Source of the DNA: Marivirga aurantiaca
GTDB taxonomy: Bacteria > Bacteroidota > Bacteroidia > Cytophagales > Cyclobacteriaceae
DNA: 64,000 nt
Direction of reading: 5' to 3'
Assembly: GCF_016679925.1 (NCBI RefSeq)
Contig: NZ_JAEQBW010000006.1
Span: 62,001 to 126,000, forward strand
Part shown: piece after piece, positions 8,735 to 18,358 of the stretch
How the letters are laid out: each line of letters starts with the position of its first letter
How positions within the stretch are numbered: the first letter of the stretch is position 1
Notes under the pieces: generated by a model
Databases searched by the model: none
What the model saw: only the letters and a program-made list of their open reading frames with translations
Told to the model about the DNA's origin: nothing
Program-made: the position numbers and the translations under genes

Positions 8735-9607
8735 CTAACTAATCAACCTGTAACCCTTAGCATGCTCATTTATAATTTGAGCTTTGGAAATTTCTCCCAA
8801 TTTTTTTCTAAGCCTGGAAATGTACATATCAAGGCTTCTTCCTGTGACTACCCCTTGCTTTGACCAAACCTCCTCAATGATATAATCTCTTGCCACAAGC
8901 TTACCTTCATCTTTAGTCAAAATGATCATGATCTCCATCTCTTTGTCAGTAAGCTTTACTTCTTTGTCATCGAAAGAAATAAGATTATTTATTCGGTCTA
9001 AACTCAACGCCAATTGTCTTGGTTTGGACCTTAACTTTATAACGTTTCTGTCAACGGCTAAAAACCCAAAGAAAATAAACAGCACAATGGATATACCGGT
9101 AAAACTTACTGAAGAAAGTGCCAGCTTAGAGCCGTTTTGATGATAAAGGTCTACTTCTATCTCGTACATAGCCTTTTTTAAATTCCTTCCTTTGCAGGGT
9201 ATGCTTTTTTCATTGCTATGGTTGATTTCAAACTCATAAACAATATTTTTTAAGTCTGCATCAATTACATTGACAATGAATTTATCAGAGATCTCCGGGC
9301 TTAAGTGTGCTACCGAACTAGCAGCCAAATTATCCGGGTGAATGGCTATTGGCTGATTGAATTTTATAAGATATTTCTGATCCTGTATCTTTTCAATCGG
9401 TGGTAATGTAGATTGAAAGTCATTATTATAGGTTAAGAGATCATCCCCGATAGATCTTAATGCTATCCTGGTCTGCTTTTCTGCCAAATCCTTTTCTTTT
9501 GGCACCGATAGGTTGAAAGCTACAAGTAAAAGTATACAAGCCCCAAATAAAATTAAATATCTGGTTTTTAATAGGATACGATAAGCTTTTGAAGTTTTTA
9601 CATTCAT
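8735..9607 (-). CDS. Membrane-anchored winged-helix regulator
   Basis: A 290-residue protein with an uncommon order: a transmembrane segment (about 17-32), a putative periplasmic sensor of some 130 residues, a second transmembrane segment (about 165-185), then an OmpR/PhoB-type winged helix (about 195-290) containing EEVWSKQGVVTGRSLDMYI and RLRKKLGE. There is no receiver domain. It is a ToxR/CadC-like one-component signal-to-DNA protein but with the DNA-binding domain at the C-terminus. It is divergent from a propeller lipoprotein gene starting about 100 bases away, a plausible target or partner. Confidence 0.82.
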   Translation of the reverse strand: MNVKTSKAYRILLKTRYLILFGACILLLVAFNLSVPKEKDLAEKQTRIALRSIGDDLLTYNNDFQSTLPPIEKIQDQKYLIKFNQPIAIHPDNLAASSVAHLSPEISDKFIVNVIDADLKNIVYEFEINHSNEKSIPCKGRNLKKAMYEIEVDLYHQNGSKLALSSVSFTGISIVLFIFFGFLAVDRNVIKLRSKPRQLALSLDRINNLISFDDKEVKLTDKEMEIMIILTKDEGKLVARDYIIEEVWSKQGVVTGRSLDMYISRLRKKLGEISKAQIINEHAKGYRLIS

Positions 9608-9735
9608 TTTAATCTCTTTTTACAATTTTTTATCGAATCACCCTATGCAGCAGGTGTACATTTATGCATAGTATAACGAAAAATAAATAAAAAATGATGG
9701 ATTTAAAATTAAAGGGGATAAACAAAACAGAAAAA

Positions 9736-10830
9736 ATGATGAAGCACCTACAGCCATATACTTTGTTATTACTGTTTATTTTGTGCTTTTCCTGCAAAAA
9801 ACAAGATCAAAAAGACCAGCCAAAAGATGACCAACAACAGTCTAAAAGTAGGTCGCTTAATAGTATCCCTACTATTACAGAGTTTGATACATTAATCAAT
9901 CCCAATGCTCCTGACAGAATCACTCGTAAGATCAGGAAAGATAAAGAAGGTAATCTATTAATGGCTTCATTTACTGATGTTATGTTGTATGATGGGATAT
10001 CATTTTCAAAGCTTCCAAAATCGGAAGGCATTGAAAGCTTTGACGCTTTTGATGCTTTGGAAGATTCCAAAGGCAATATCTGGATTGCAAGCACCCATTA
10101 TGGTGTTTTTCGCTATGATGGTAAAAACTTCTTACACCTAACAACAGATGATGGACTTGCTCACAATAGAACAATGGATATTCATGAGGATAAAGCCGGT
10201 AATATTTGGTTCGGCACTGAAGGGGGAGCAAGCCGTTATGATGGGAAATCTTTCCAAAATTTTACAACCAAAGAAGGATTGCCCCATAATGATGTGAGTA
10301 CTATCATTGAAGACAAAACAGGAAAATTATGGTTTGGAACAAGGGGAGGTGTCAGTATTTATGATGGAGAAAATTTTGTCAATTTTACAAATAAGGAAGG
10401 CATACCATTGCTTAATGGCAGTGAGCAATTGTGGCGCTATGACAGTAAATCCTTTGTGAATGTTCGTTCCATAATAGAAGATAGGAAAGGCAATATTTGG
10501 CTTGGTGGCAGTGATGGTTTGTGGAAGTATGATGGAAGTACATTTACTAATTTCACACAGCAGTTTGTTGGTTATATCAATGAAGATTCAAAAGGAAGCA
10601 TTTGGTTAAGTCATACCATTAATAAATCTAATAAGTGGGGACTATCGCGATATAAAGAAGATTCCCTGCTCATTGACCCGACAGCCAATCCAATCCTTAT
10701 CAGTGAGGGTATGCTTTTTGGGATTTCGGAGGATAAAGAAGGTGTTATTTGGATTGGAACAGTAGATGGTATATTAAGTTATGATGGAAAGACGGTTAAT
10801 CACTTTAGAGATAAAGAGATTGAAGAATAA
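9736..10830 (+). CDS. Two-component-regulator-type propeller lipoprotein
   Basis: A lipoprotein of about 364 residues made almost entirely of Reg_prop repeats, with blades of about 40 residues such as GNIWFGTEGGASRYDGKSF. The lipobox LCFSC near the N-terminus favours the ATG at 9736; an in-frame ATG at 9694 would add 14 residues. The repeats are those of the sensor part of hybrid two-component systems, but there is no kinase or membrane-spanning domain, so it is a free-standing sensor or binding module. The divergent neighbour is a membrane-anchored regulator with a small periplasmic domain. Confidence 0.82.
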   Translation: MMKHLQPYTLLLLFILCFSCKKQDQKDQPKDDQQQSKSRSLNSIPTITEFDTLINPNAPDRITRKIRKDKEGNLLMASFTDVMLYDGISFSKLPKSEGIESFDAFDALEDSKGNIWIASTHYGVFRYDGKNFLHLTTDDGLAHNRTMDIHEDKAGNIWFGTEGGASRYDGKSFQNFTTKEGLPHNDVSTIIEDKTGKLWFGTRGGVSIYDGENFVNFTNKEGIPLLNGSEQLWRYDSKSFVNVRSIIEDRKGNIWLGGSDGLWKYDGSTFTNFTQQFVGYINEDSKGSIWLSHTINKSNKWGLSRYKEDSLLIDPTANPILISEGMLFGISEDKEGVIWIGTVDGILSYDGKTVNHFRDKEIEE

Positions 10831-11150
10831 TCATTCGAAATTTGAGGGAATCGCTTTCATAATAGAATGGGGAAGATTAAAAATTACCAGTGGGAACAGC
10901 AGCCATCCTCCAGGCTTTTTATTCACACAAATACCAGAACTTAATTTATTGATATAGCTTTGGGAAGCCATATTTGTTCTTATGTCATTATTTTTACAAT
11001 TAAGGAAATTAATAATTACAAATTGCTTATTTTAACTCCCTAATGAATCATTATAGGGATTTTCAGCCATGCAAAAGAGAAGACTTTCACCAGTTATCTG
11101 AAATTCTGAAGCATGACCCAAAAACTAACAATTAACAAAACTTCTGATAA
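10831..11150. other. Intergenic region, nothing recognised
   Basis: This 320-base gap between two plus-strand genes is AT-rich. I found no RNA gene, terminator hairpin or plausible small gene in it. It probably holds the promoter of the gene at 11151. Confidence 0.3.
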
Positions 11151-12182
11151 GTGAATTTTGAAAGTCAAATTATCTTCTTTTTTAGTGCGTTAGGAGCATT
11201 TAACGGTGTTTTACTTACATTTTATTTTGCCTTGACCGCAAAGAAGAAAAAATTTTCTAATTACTTTTTAGCCTTACTACTTTTAACCTTAAGCATCCGA
11301 ATCATTAAATCAGTTTTTTTCTATTTTAATTCTCAACTGTCAAATATTTTTATTCAGATTGGTCTTTCCGCCTGCATTCTAATTGGTCCATTTCTGTTTT
11401 TATATTTAAAGTCATATACCCACAATGGAAAATCAAAATGGGCAATTCACATCATTCCCTATTTAGTAGGAATAACCATTTTAGGTATCCTTTATCCATA
11501 TGTGGAAAATAGAATCATTTGGAGTAGATGGATTGTAAAAGGTATCTATCTTCAATGGCTCATATATATTATTATGTCTTTCAAATTTGTTCAACCAGCT
11601 ATTGGAAAGATCAAAGAGAAAGTATATTTAAAAAATATAGATGTGTGGCTGATTAGTATTTATTTAGGGATTACGTTTATTTGGTCCTCATATATGATAG
11701 GAGCATATACCTCTTATATTATTGGAGCTTTGTCATTTTCATTTGTCTTATACTTAATTGTTTTGCTTTTTATTTTCAAGAACAAAAAAGAATCCACTTT
11801 TTTTGAAGAGAAAGAGAAGTACAAAAACAAAGGGATTGAGCAGGAAATGCTGGATCGAATTGAGCAAAAACTGTTCATAATAGTTGAAAAAAAGATGTTT
11901 CTCAATCCAAATCTAACACTTGCAGAAACAGCAAAGGAATTTAGCATTCCAAAGCATGTATTATCCCAGTATTTAAATGAAAAAATGGGCAAATCTTTCT
12001 CAACCTATATCAATGAATTCAGAATTGAAAAAGCAAAGGAATTTTTACAAGCCCCAAATCACTATCCGATAGAAGATTTAGGTTATGAAAGTGGTTTTAA
12101 CTCAAAATCGACTTTCTTTACTACTTTTAAAAAAATTGTGGGGCAAACACCTGCCGAATATAGAAGAAATAGAGGTTTTTAG
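11151..12182 (+). CDS. Membrane-bound AraC-family regulator
   Basis: A 343-residue protein with six to seven predicted membrane helices in the first 215 residues, then a charged linker and a C-terminal AraC double helix-turn-helix (about 250-340) with SIPKHVLSQYLNE and EDLGYESGFNSKSTFF. This layout is common in Bacteroidota and lets a membrane sensor act directly on DNA. The start is GTG at 11151; no in-frame ATG lies near the N-terminus. It precedes a DJ-1/PfpI lipoprotein gene in the same direction, which may be its target. Confidence 0.85.
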   Translation: MNFESQIIFFFSALGAFNGVLLTFYFALTAKKKKFSNYFLALLLLTLSIRIIKSVFFYFNSQLSNIFIQIGLSACILIGPFLFLYLKSYTHNGKSKWAIHIIPYLVGITILGILYPYVENRIIWSRWIVKGIYLQWLIYIIMSFKFVQPAIGKIKEKVYLKNIDVWLISIYLGITFIWSSYMIGAYTSYIIGALSFSFVLYLIVLLFIFKNKKESTFFEEKEKYKNKGIEQEMLDRIEQKLFIIVEKKMFLNPNLTLAETAKEFSIPKHVLSQYLNEKMGKSFSTYINEFRIEKAKEFLQAPNHYPIEDLGYESGFNSKSTFFTTFKKIVGQTPAEYRRNRGF

Positions 12183-12270
12183 TACGACTCTATAAATCCG
12201 AACTTCTGTTTTATCATTTCCTACCCACCATTAAAAGGTGTTTAGCATCTTTGTTAAAAATGATAAAACC

Positions 12271-13023
12271 ATGCAAAAATTAACTTTCTATTTTTTAATG
12301 ATATTCTTTTTGGCTTCTTGCTCAAAAAAAGATACGAATGAAAAGAAGATATTAATAGTAACTTCAAATCAGCACACTTATGGAGATACTCAGATTAGTA
12401 CTTCCAATCACTTTGCCGAAATAGTATTGGCTTATGATGTTTTTATAAAAAATGGCTATTCGGTTGACTTTATAAGCCCTTTGGGCGGGGCAATTCCCAT
12501 AGGCTATATATCAACATCTGACTCTATTCAAAAAAAGTATTTGTACAATAATGAATTGATGAATAAACTAAAATACACGAAAAGCCCCAATAACATCAAT
12601 CCTTTTGAATATAAAGCCATTTACTATAGTGGTGGAGGGGCAGCAATGTTTGGAGTAGCAGAAAACAAAAAAATTAAAAGTATAGCAGAAAGTATTTACA
12701 AGCAGAACGGAATTGTTTCTGCCGTATGCCACGGAACTGCTGGTATCATTAACTTGAAAGATGAGCAAGGAAATTCGCTTTATCAAAATAGAAATATTAG
12801 CGGTTATCCTGATTTATTTGAGAACAAAGAAGCAGAATACTATCGAACCTTCCCTTTTTCAATTGAAGAGAAGATTAGAGAAAACAATGGTAATTTTATG
12901 CATTCTGAAAAGCAAAGGGATAATTTCTATGTAATAGACGGAAATTTCATTACCGGACAAGATCCATCAGCTACAACATCAGTCGCAAAAAAAGTTATCG
13001 AAGCTATAGAAAATCAACAATAA
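12271..13023 (+). CDS. DJ-1/PfpI-family lipoprotein
   Basis: A 250-residue protein of the class I glutamine amidotransferase-like (DJ-1/PfpI) superfamily carried on a lipoprotein signal (FLASC, Cys17). The nucleophile elbow is AVCHGTAG with Cys153 and His154, and Glu50 (FAEIVLAYD) matches the conserved acidic residue of the family. Cytosolic relatives include Hsp31-type chaperones and glyoxalases; export as a lipoprotein is typical of a Bacteroidota branch. The ATG at 12271 is preferred over an upstream GTG because it gives the lipoprotein signal. An NTF2-like gene follows after 17 bases and is probably in the same operon. Confidence 0.87.
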   Translation: MQKLTFYFLMIFFLASCSKKDTNEKKILIVTSNQHTYGDTQISTSNHFAEIVLAYDVFIKNGYSVDFISPLGGAIPIGYISTSDSIQKKYLYNNELMNKLKYTKSPNNINPFEYKAIYYSGGGAAMFGVAENKKIKSIAESIYKQNGIVSAVCHGTAGIINLKDEQGNSLYQNRNISGYPDLFENKEAEYYRTFPFSIEEKIRENNGNFMHSEKQRDNFYVIDGNFITGQDPSATTSVAKKVIEAIENQQ

Positions 13024-13040
13024 ATTATAAAAAACATAAC

Positions 13041-13484
13041 ATGAAAAAATTAATTCTTACACTAGTTAGCCTATTATTTTTAACACCCTTGTATTGTCAG
13101 GTAGAAAATAGTCATTCTGAAATGCAACAAATTTCTGAAACCATCATGCTCTATATAGATGGCACAGCAAATGGGGAACCGGATAAGTTGAAAAAAGCAT
13201 TTCATCCGGATTTTAATCTTTATTTTGTCACAGCAGAAGATAGTTTGCAAGTTCGTTCAGGGGAGAGATATATCTCAAACGTGAAAGAAGGTGAAAAGGT
13301 AAATCGCATCGGAAGAATAATTTCTATTGATTTTGAAAACAATGCAGCAATTGTAAAAGCAGAAATTGTGATTCCGAATTGGCGTATCTTCACAGATTAT
13401 TTTCTACTACTAAAATATGAAGGAAGCTGGAAAATTGTCCATAAAAGTTATACTTGGAGAGAATATCCGAAAAGTGATAAATAA
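13041..13484 (+). CDS. Exported NTF2-like (lumazine-binding-like) protein
   Basis: A 147-residue protein with a signal peptide ending near YCQ and one NTF2/SnoaL-like cone domain of the Lumazine_bd_2 type. Diagnostic stretches are YIDGTANGEPDKLKKAFHP near the N-terminus and YEGSWKIVHKSYTW near the C-terminus. Proteins of this type bind small ligands or act as helper domains, and no active site can be assigned. It directly follows the DJ-1/PfpI gene. Confidence 0.82.
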   Translation: MKKLILTLVSLLFLTPLYCQVENSHSEMQQISETIMLYIDGTANGEPDKLKKAFHPDFNLYFVTAEDSLQVRSGERYISNVKEGEKVNRIGRIISIDFENNAAIVKAEIVIPNWRIFTDYFLLLKYEGSWKIVHKSYTWREYPKSDK

Positions 13485-13653
13485 ATAGGAGCATACTAAA
13501 TAAAATGCTTTTGGCTACTGAATTCGCTGAAAATAAAAGTGTTGGGCTTTTAATTTGTGGTTATTGAATAAATAAAATACAATTGAGATTTATACAATTG
13601 CCAGGCACAAGGATTTTTATGTAAGAATGAGCCTAAGTACTAATAAAACTACC

Positions 13654-14220
13654 ATGGAAAACGAACTTTTTAATTTCATTTCAAAATATATTAAGCTTAC
13701 AGAAGAGGAAAGGAAAGTGATAACTGACTTAGCCATCTTCCGGACTTATAAAAAGGGGACTGTATTATTGAAAGAAGGGGATCTTTCTAATGATGGTTAC
13801 TTTGTCATCAAAGGATGCATAAGAACCTATCATGTAATTGATGGGGAAGAGAAAATCACCGCCTTTTATACCGAATCGGAATCTTGCACTCCGCTGTGTA
13901 GTGTCAATAAAAAACCCTCTGAGTATTATGTGTCCTGTGTAGAAGATTCCATTTTATCGGTGGGTAATTCAGAAAAGGAAACAGATTTGTTCGAAAAATT
14001 CCCCCGTTTTGAAACAGTATGCCGTCTTGTATCGGAAGAACTATTAGTGAAGAACCAGGCTACATTTGACGATTTCAAGACTTCTACTCCTGAGCAGCGC
14101 TACTTGAATTTACTTAACACAAGACCTGATTTAATACAAAGAGTCCCTCAGTATCAGATTGCCAGTTACCTGGGAATGAAGCCACAGTCATTAAGTCGCA
14201 TACGCAAAAGAATTAAATGA
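13654..14220 (+). CDS. Crp/Fnr-family transcriptional regulator
   Basis: A 188-residue regulator with an N-terminal cyclic-nucleotide-binding-like barrel (about 10-115, including KGTVLLKEGDLSNDGYFVI) and a short C-terminal helix-turn-helix (QYQIASYLGMKPQSLSRIRK). I start at the ATG at 13654 because MENELFNFISKYIKL aligns with the usual N-terminus of this Bacteroidota group; an ATG at 13627 would add nine residues. This is one of four such regulators in the window (also 23199, 24489 and 34958). Confidence 0.87.
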   Translation: MENELFNFISKYIKLTEEERKVITDLAIFRTYKKGTVLLKEGDLSNDGYFVIKGCIRTYHVIDGEEKITAFYTESESCTPLCSVNKKPSEYYVSCVEDSILSVGNSEKETDLFEKFPRFETVCRLVSEELLVKNQATFDDFKTSTPEQRYLNLLNTRPDLIQRVPQYQIASYLGMKPQSLSRIRKRIK

Positions 14221-14230
14221 GGATATTTCA

Positions 14231-14447
14231 ACTCATCCCGCTTCCGCTCCGCGGAACCACCCTTCTTACCGATGGGTCGGCACATGCTTTTTCTGAAGAG
14301 AAGGGAATATTAGGAGCAGTCATTTTAAATTAGTGATTGAAGTGCCAATAAAGATTTTTCAAAAAAAAGTTGATTTATACGAGATTTCTCCCCTCTTTCC
14401 TCGGGAGAGAGGGGACAGATTTGTCGAAGACGAATCAGGGGTGAGTT
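14231..14447. repeat. Dispersed repeat S, copy 1
   Basis: This stretch matches 46855-47053. Both begin ACTCATCCCGCTTCCGCTCC and end in GACGAATCAGGGGTGAGTT, and they share about 160 bases downstream of GAAGAGAAGGGAATATTAGG. The shared part includes two small hairpins (CCCCTCT/AGAGGGG, and GATTTGTC with GACGAATC). In this copy the left arm of a long hairpin present in copy 2 is replaced by unrelated sequence. No coding potential was seen. Confidence 0.75.
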
Positions 14448-14589
14448 CTGAAAAAGGCTAGTAGGAAAAAGATTACTCTATTGTGAACAAGAGCTGATTT
14501 TTCTTCATAAATAAATTTTGTCTGCCGACAGGAATTCAAGGCCTTCTCTTTCTTAACTTAAGTGAATGAATTAAAAGCTACCTCACGCA

Positions 14590-14597
14590 TAACTTTG
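14590..14597 (+). promoter_or_regulatory. Candidate -7 promoter box
   Basis: TAACTTTG fits the Bacteroidota -7 consensus TAnnTTTG and lies 35 bases upstream of the ATG at 14633. A clear -33 TTG is not present at the usual distance, so the call is tentative. Confidence 0.4.
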
Positions 14598-14632
14598 CAT
14601 CATAGAAAGACTATTCAACAAAATGCACTGTT

Positions 14633-15256
14633 ATGAAATTAAAACTCATTTTATCAATTCTGGTTTTTACTTTCGCTTTTACCAAGGCGAACAGCCAAAC
14701 TCAACCACAAGATTCCACTTACAAAAAGTTTTTCGTGGGAAGTACACTTTTCATATTAGGAAATTTTATTCCTGATGATCCCAACGCACCTGATTTTGCT
14801 CAACTCAGTTTTGGATACCGTTTAACATCTGAAGATGTAATTTCAGTAGAAGCAAATACATGGAAATATGCCTGGCCTTTGGGAATACCCTTTGGTGTTT
14901 CCTATCAAGCTCCTGAAGAAAAATACCCGGGATACATTAGAGAGTTTGGTATTGCATTTGTGTATCAGCGTTTTATATGGAAAGGCGCTTATACGGCAAT
15001 CCATGCAATGAATGCCTTACAAAGGTATGTGGATGAAGACAATAGAAAAATTCAAAATGGATACCAGTTGTTTATGACCTATCGTTTGGGTTATCACTTT
15101 GAGCTTTTTAAAAATCGGCTGTTTATAGAACCATCTTTGGCCATCACCCACTGGCCTGTAAACACCAATGTGCCCCAATCATTTGCAGAATTGGAAAGTA
15201 AGTGGCCGAATTATTTCTTACTTGAGCCGGGACTTCATTTTGGAATCAAATTTTAA
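14633..15256 (+). CDS. Exported beta-barrel-like protein
   Basis: A 207-residue protein with a signal peptide (about 1-21, ending ANSQ) and alternating hydrophobic/polar strands through to a C-terminal aromatic residue (GLHFGIKF), as in small outer-membrane beta-barrels. I do not recognise a named family. It lies ahead of another barrel gene at 15460, separated by about 200 bases. Confidence 0.65.
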   Translation: MKLKLILSILVFTFAFTKANSQTQPQDSTYKKFFVGSTLFILGNFIPDDPNAPDFAQLSFGYRLTSEDVISVEANTWKYAWPLGIPFGVSYQAPEEKYPGYIREFGIAFVYQRFIWKGAYTAIHAMNALQRYVDEDNRKIQNGYQLFMTYRLGYHFELFKNRLFIEPSLAITHWPVNTNVPQSFAELESKWPNYFLLEPGLHFGIKF

Positions 15257-15459
15257 ATTTTTTCGTCAGTTTAGTTGGCTTTTTTGTAGTGAACATTTTA
15301 AGGTTAATCACAACATCTTATCACTTTTCCGGAACTGTGAAATGTATAACTTATACCTTGGCATCTATAACAAATCGATCAGTAATGTCCCCACCTTTGG
15401 CATGTTAAACTCTCACTCTGTAAAATAGTGGAGGGGAGTATTCTAAACTAAAAGAAAAC

Positions 15460-16041
15460 ATGAAAATTTATTTGATTGCTATTATCGCGGCTATTATGGT
15501 TACAACTACCGTACAGGCTCAAAATGCAAATATTGGTATTAAAGGTGGACTGAATTTGTACAACGTTATTAATGAAAATAGTAGTGATGGAGATCTAAAA
15601 GCAGGCTTTCATCTTGGATTAATTGGCCATTTCCATTTAAATGAGCAGTTTGCTCTCCAACCGGAAGTTGTGTTTTCTACGCAAGGATCTGATTTCACAA
15701 GCAATAACACAGAAATGAAATTAAACCTGAACTATGTAAATGTTCCTGTATTAATACAATACATGTTTAACAATGGTTTCAGATTGCAGGCGGGCCCGCA
15801 AGTAGGTGTTTTAGTGAGTGCAAAAGGTGAGGTAAATGATAGTAATGTTGACCTGACAGACGATTATAACAGCATTGATTTAGGAGCTAGTTTCGGTGTT
15901 GGTTATATCAATCCAAGCTCAAATTTTGGATTTGATGCCAGGTATAATATGGGCCTTACCGATATTAACGAAAGTACTAATGAAAATTCTTACAACCGAG
16001 GATATCAGATAGGTGTATTCTATCTTTTCAATCATAAATAA
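15460..16041 (+). CDS. Porin-family outer-membrane beta-barrel protein
   Basis: A 193-residue protein with a signal peptide (ending VQAQ) and the OMP_b-brl_2 pattern of Bacteroidota: IGIKGGLNLYNV at the start, LQPEVVFSTQG, LNYVNVPVLIQYMF and GFRLQAGPQVGVL in the middle. It is predicted to sit in the outer membrane as an eight-stranded barrel with no enzymatic residues. A strong terminator follows, so the gene ends a transcription unit. Confidence 0.88.
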   Translation: MKIYLIAIIAAIMVTTTVQAQNANIGIKGGLNLYNVINENSSDGDLKAGFHLGLIGHFHLNEQFALQPEVVFSTQGSDFTSNNTEMKLNLNYVNVPVLIQYMFNNGFRLQAGPQVGVLVSAKGEVNDSNVDLTDDYNSIDLGASFGVGYINPSSNFGFDARYNMGLTDINESTNENSYNRGYQIGVFYLFNHK

Positions 16042-16060
16042 TAGAGGAGCATTTTAAGTG

Positions 16061-16099
16061 AAAAGAGGGACAATGGTTTATATGATTGCCCCTCTTTTT
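16061..16099 (+). terminator. Rho-independent terminator
   Basis: AAAGAGGGACAAT pairs with ATTGCCCCTCTTT across a short AT-rich loop, with one mismatch, and is followed by a T run. It ends the barrel gene at 16041. Confidence 0.75.
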
Positions 16100-16157
16100 C
16101 CTTGCATTTCAACATCCATATCAATTAAAGAAACACTTATAAAATAATATATTTATT

Positions 16158-16331
16158 ATGGCAGCACCTTCAGCACCCAAAAAAATTACATGGATTATTG
16201 GCCTCGCAGCAGGTATTTTAGGAATAATTGGTCACTATGCACACGTGGATATTCTAAGTCAATACAATTATGTGCTACTACTAGTAGGATTTATTGTGCT
16301 TGCAGTAGGCACTACATTTAGGGAAATATAG
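16158..16331 (+). CDS. Small two-helix membrane protein
   Basis: A 57-residue protein starting at the ATG at 16158. It has two hydrophobic helices (about 11-27 and 36-52) separated by a short polar turn (HYAHVDILSQYN) and an Ala/Pro/Lys-rich start. Small two-helix proteins of this sort are common in Bacteroidota and have no known function that I can name. A perfect hairpin follows the stop codon. Confidence 0.6.
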   Translation: MAAPSAPKKITWIIGLAAGILGIIGHYAHVDILSQYNYVLLLVGFIVLAVGTTFREI

Positions 16332-16340
16332 ATTCCTCCC

Positions 16341-16379
16341 AATTTTCTTCCCAAGGAAAAAAGACTTGGGAAGAAAATT
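16341..16379 (+). terminator. Perfect 15-bp hairpin
   Basis: AATTTTCTTCCCAAG (16341-16355) pairs perfectly with CTTGGGAAGAAAATT (16365-16379), ten bases after the stop of the small membrane protein. The A/T-rich outer stem makes it a terminator that could work in both directions. Confidence 0.6.
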
Positions 16380-16597
16380 CCTTTGTTGGTGGATTCACAG
16401 CTTTTCCCCGAAGCTTTCTCTGTCATAGGTCAAAAGTATATAAATTACACTTCTGGATGTAGTAAGATATAATGGCTAATTATAGTTAACTTTCCACCCC
16501 GATATATTTCATCATTAATTTCAAAGACCTTCTTTGCAAGGAAGAGTAATCTGTCGCATTCAATAAACACGCTTTAAGAGAAGTAATCAATTATAAT

Positions 16598-18358
16598 ATG
16601 TTAAGAATTTTCTGCGTATTGGCAGCCTTTTTACTCTTCACATCAATCAGTGCTCAGGAAATGCCGGAAGATTCCGGAGCCTCACAGGATACCGAACAGA
16701 TATCAGGAGCAGCGATTATCATACAATTTCAAAAATTTATTGCCAGTGATCAGCAAAGATTGATTCAGATGAAAAGTCGCAGTGGACAACTGGCGCAGGA
16801 GATAGAAGTGCTTACAAGGCAATTTAACATACTCGATGCTCAGCAGGAGCGAGATGAGGCTGTTGGTTCAGCATCCGGTGATGAAGCTCTGGAAAAAAGA
16901 AGAGAGAAAGTATTAAGTTCATTGGATCTTCACCTGCGGAGTAGGCAGACTATTGAGCAGCAGATAATTATTGTTCAGGGTAAAATTGAAAAACAAAAGG
17001 GGGTAGTAAATTATATCACTGTCGGGCAGGTACGCATTAATATTGACTCCGTCCAAATGCTCCCTTCGGCTGGAGATACAACTGTTCAGTCTCTTGCCAT
17101 TTCCGAAACACAAAATAGAAAAGAACAGCAGGCCGAGGAAGAGCTTCATAGGTTAAACGCAGAATTGATGCATGCGAAGAGTAATCTGCTTATAGTAGAT
17201 CAGCTAATCAGGTGGAATAAAGAAGACCTTGATTTGGCTGAAGCTATGACAGAAGTGTCTCAACGCTTGTTGGAACTCTACAAACTGCAGTCACAGGCTG
17301 AAGGGGAAAGGCGTAGCCTGTCAGAGATTACCAGAAGGGTTTCGCAGGATACTGCACTCATTTCTGCACTAAAAGTTAGAATAAAGAACCTTGAAAGTTT
17401 TCGTGATCCGGTAGTTGAGGTAGTTAACGAAGCCGAAGAGGAAGTGGAAACTGCCAGGTCACACCTTGAGTTTCTCAGGAGTTCAATGGCTCCTCATAGA
17501 ATAGCCTACTGGATAAGGTTCAATCTGCCAAAAATAGCCATCATTCTGGTAGGATTTTTCCTCTTATCAATGCTGAGTCGATGGGTGGTAAAGATTATCC
17601 TGAACAGGATGATAAAAAGAAAGATTGGTATAGAACGTACTGAACGATTAGAAACATTGAAATTGGCGTCCAGTAGCATCATTACTATTATTGCGGTCTT
17701 TATAGGTTTTCTGGTGTTGTTATCTGAGGTTGGCGTAGATCTTACTGTAGTACTGGGAGGTGCAGCGGTAATTTCCCTTGTAATTGCATTTGGTGCTCAA
17801 AGTCTCGTGAAGGACTACTTTTCAGGCTTCATGATATTATTTGAAAATCAATACAGAGTGGGAAATGTGGTAAAAATCAATAAAACAGTTGGTGTGGTGG
17901 AAAACATGAGTCTCAGATTATCTGTCCTAAGAGATTTGGAAGGCGTCACCCATTTTATCCCTCATGGCCAGATTCTGGAAGTTAGCAATTTGACCCATGG
18001 TTGGTCAAGGGTAGTGTTTGATATAGGGATATCCTACAATGAAAAGGTTGATAATGTAATGGGGGTACTGCAGGAACTGGGTGCCCAAATGAAAGATGAT
18101 TCAGAGTATGGACAATTTATCATAGGTGACCTGGAAATGCTTGGTGTTGATAAATTTGCAGAATCCGCTATCGTGATAAAGTTCCTGGTGAAAACAAGAC
18201 CTCTTAAGCAATGGATTGTAAAACGTGAGTTGCTACGAAGGATAAAAAACCGTTTTGATGAGTTGGGAATTGAAATACCATATCCTCAGTTGACGGTTTA
18301 CCATAGGGATTTAGAAAAAAAGCCGGATAGTTTTTCTCCTTCAAATGAAGTAATTTAA
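16598..18358 (+). CDS. MscS-family mechanosensitive channel with coiled-coil N-terminus
   Basis: A 586-residue inner-membrane channel. A signal peptide (ending SISAQ) leads to a long charged, coiled-coil-forming periplasmic region (about 35-290), then membrane helices (about 310-395). The pore-lining helix is in VVLGGAAVISLVIAFGAQS, followed by the MscS signature FSGFMILFENQYRVGNVV and the beta and C-terminal alpha/beta domains. It senses membrane tension and releases solutes under osmotic downshock. It is larger than E. coli MscS and closer in plan to MscK/YnaI-type members with periplasmic extensions. Confidence 0.9.
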   Translation: MLRIFCVLAAFLLFTSISAQEMPEDSGASQDTEQISGAAIIIQFQKFIASDQQRLIQMKSRSGQLAQEIEVLTRQFNILDAQQERDEAVGSASGDEALEKRREKVLSSLDLHLRSRQTIEQQIIIVQGKIEKQKGVVNYITVGQVRINIDSVQMLPSAGDTTVQSLAISETQNRKEQQAEEELHRLNAELMHAKSNLLIVDQLIRWNKEDLDLAEAMTEVSQRLLELYKLQSQAEGERRSLSEITRRVSQDTALISALKVRIKNLESFRDPVVEVVNEAEEEVETARSHLEFLRSSMAPHRIAYWIRFNLPKIAIILVGFFLLSMLSRWVVKIILNRMIKRKIGIERTERLETLKLASSSIITIIAVFIGFLVLLSEVGVDLTVVLGGAAVISLVIAFGAQSLVKDYFSGFMILFENQYRVGNVVKINKTVGVVENMSLRLSVLRDLEGVTHFIPHGQILEVSNLTHGWSRVVFDIGISYNEKVDNVMGVLQELGAQMKDDSEYGQFIIGDLEMLGVDKFAESAIVIKFLVKTRPLKQWIVKRELLRRIKNRFDELGIEIPYPQLTVYHRDLEKKPDSFSPSNEVI

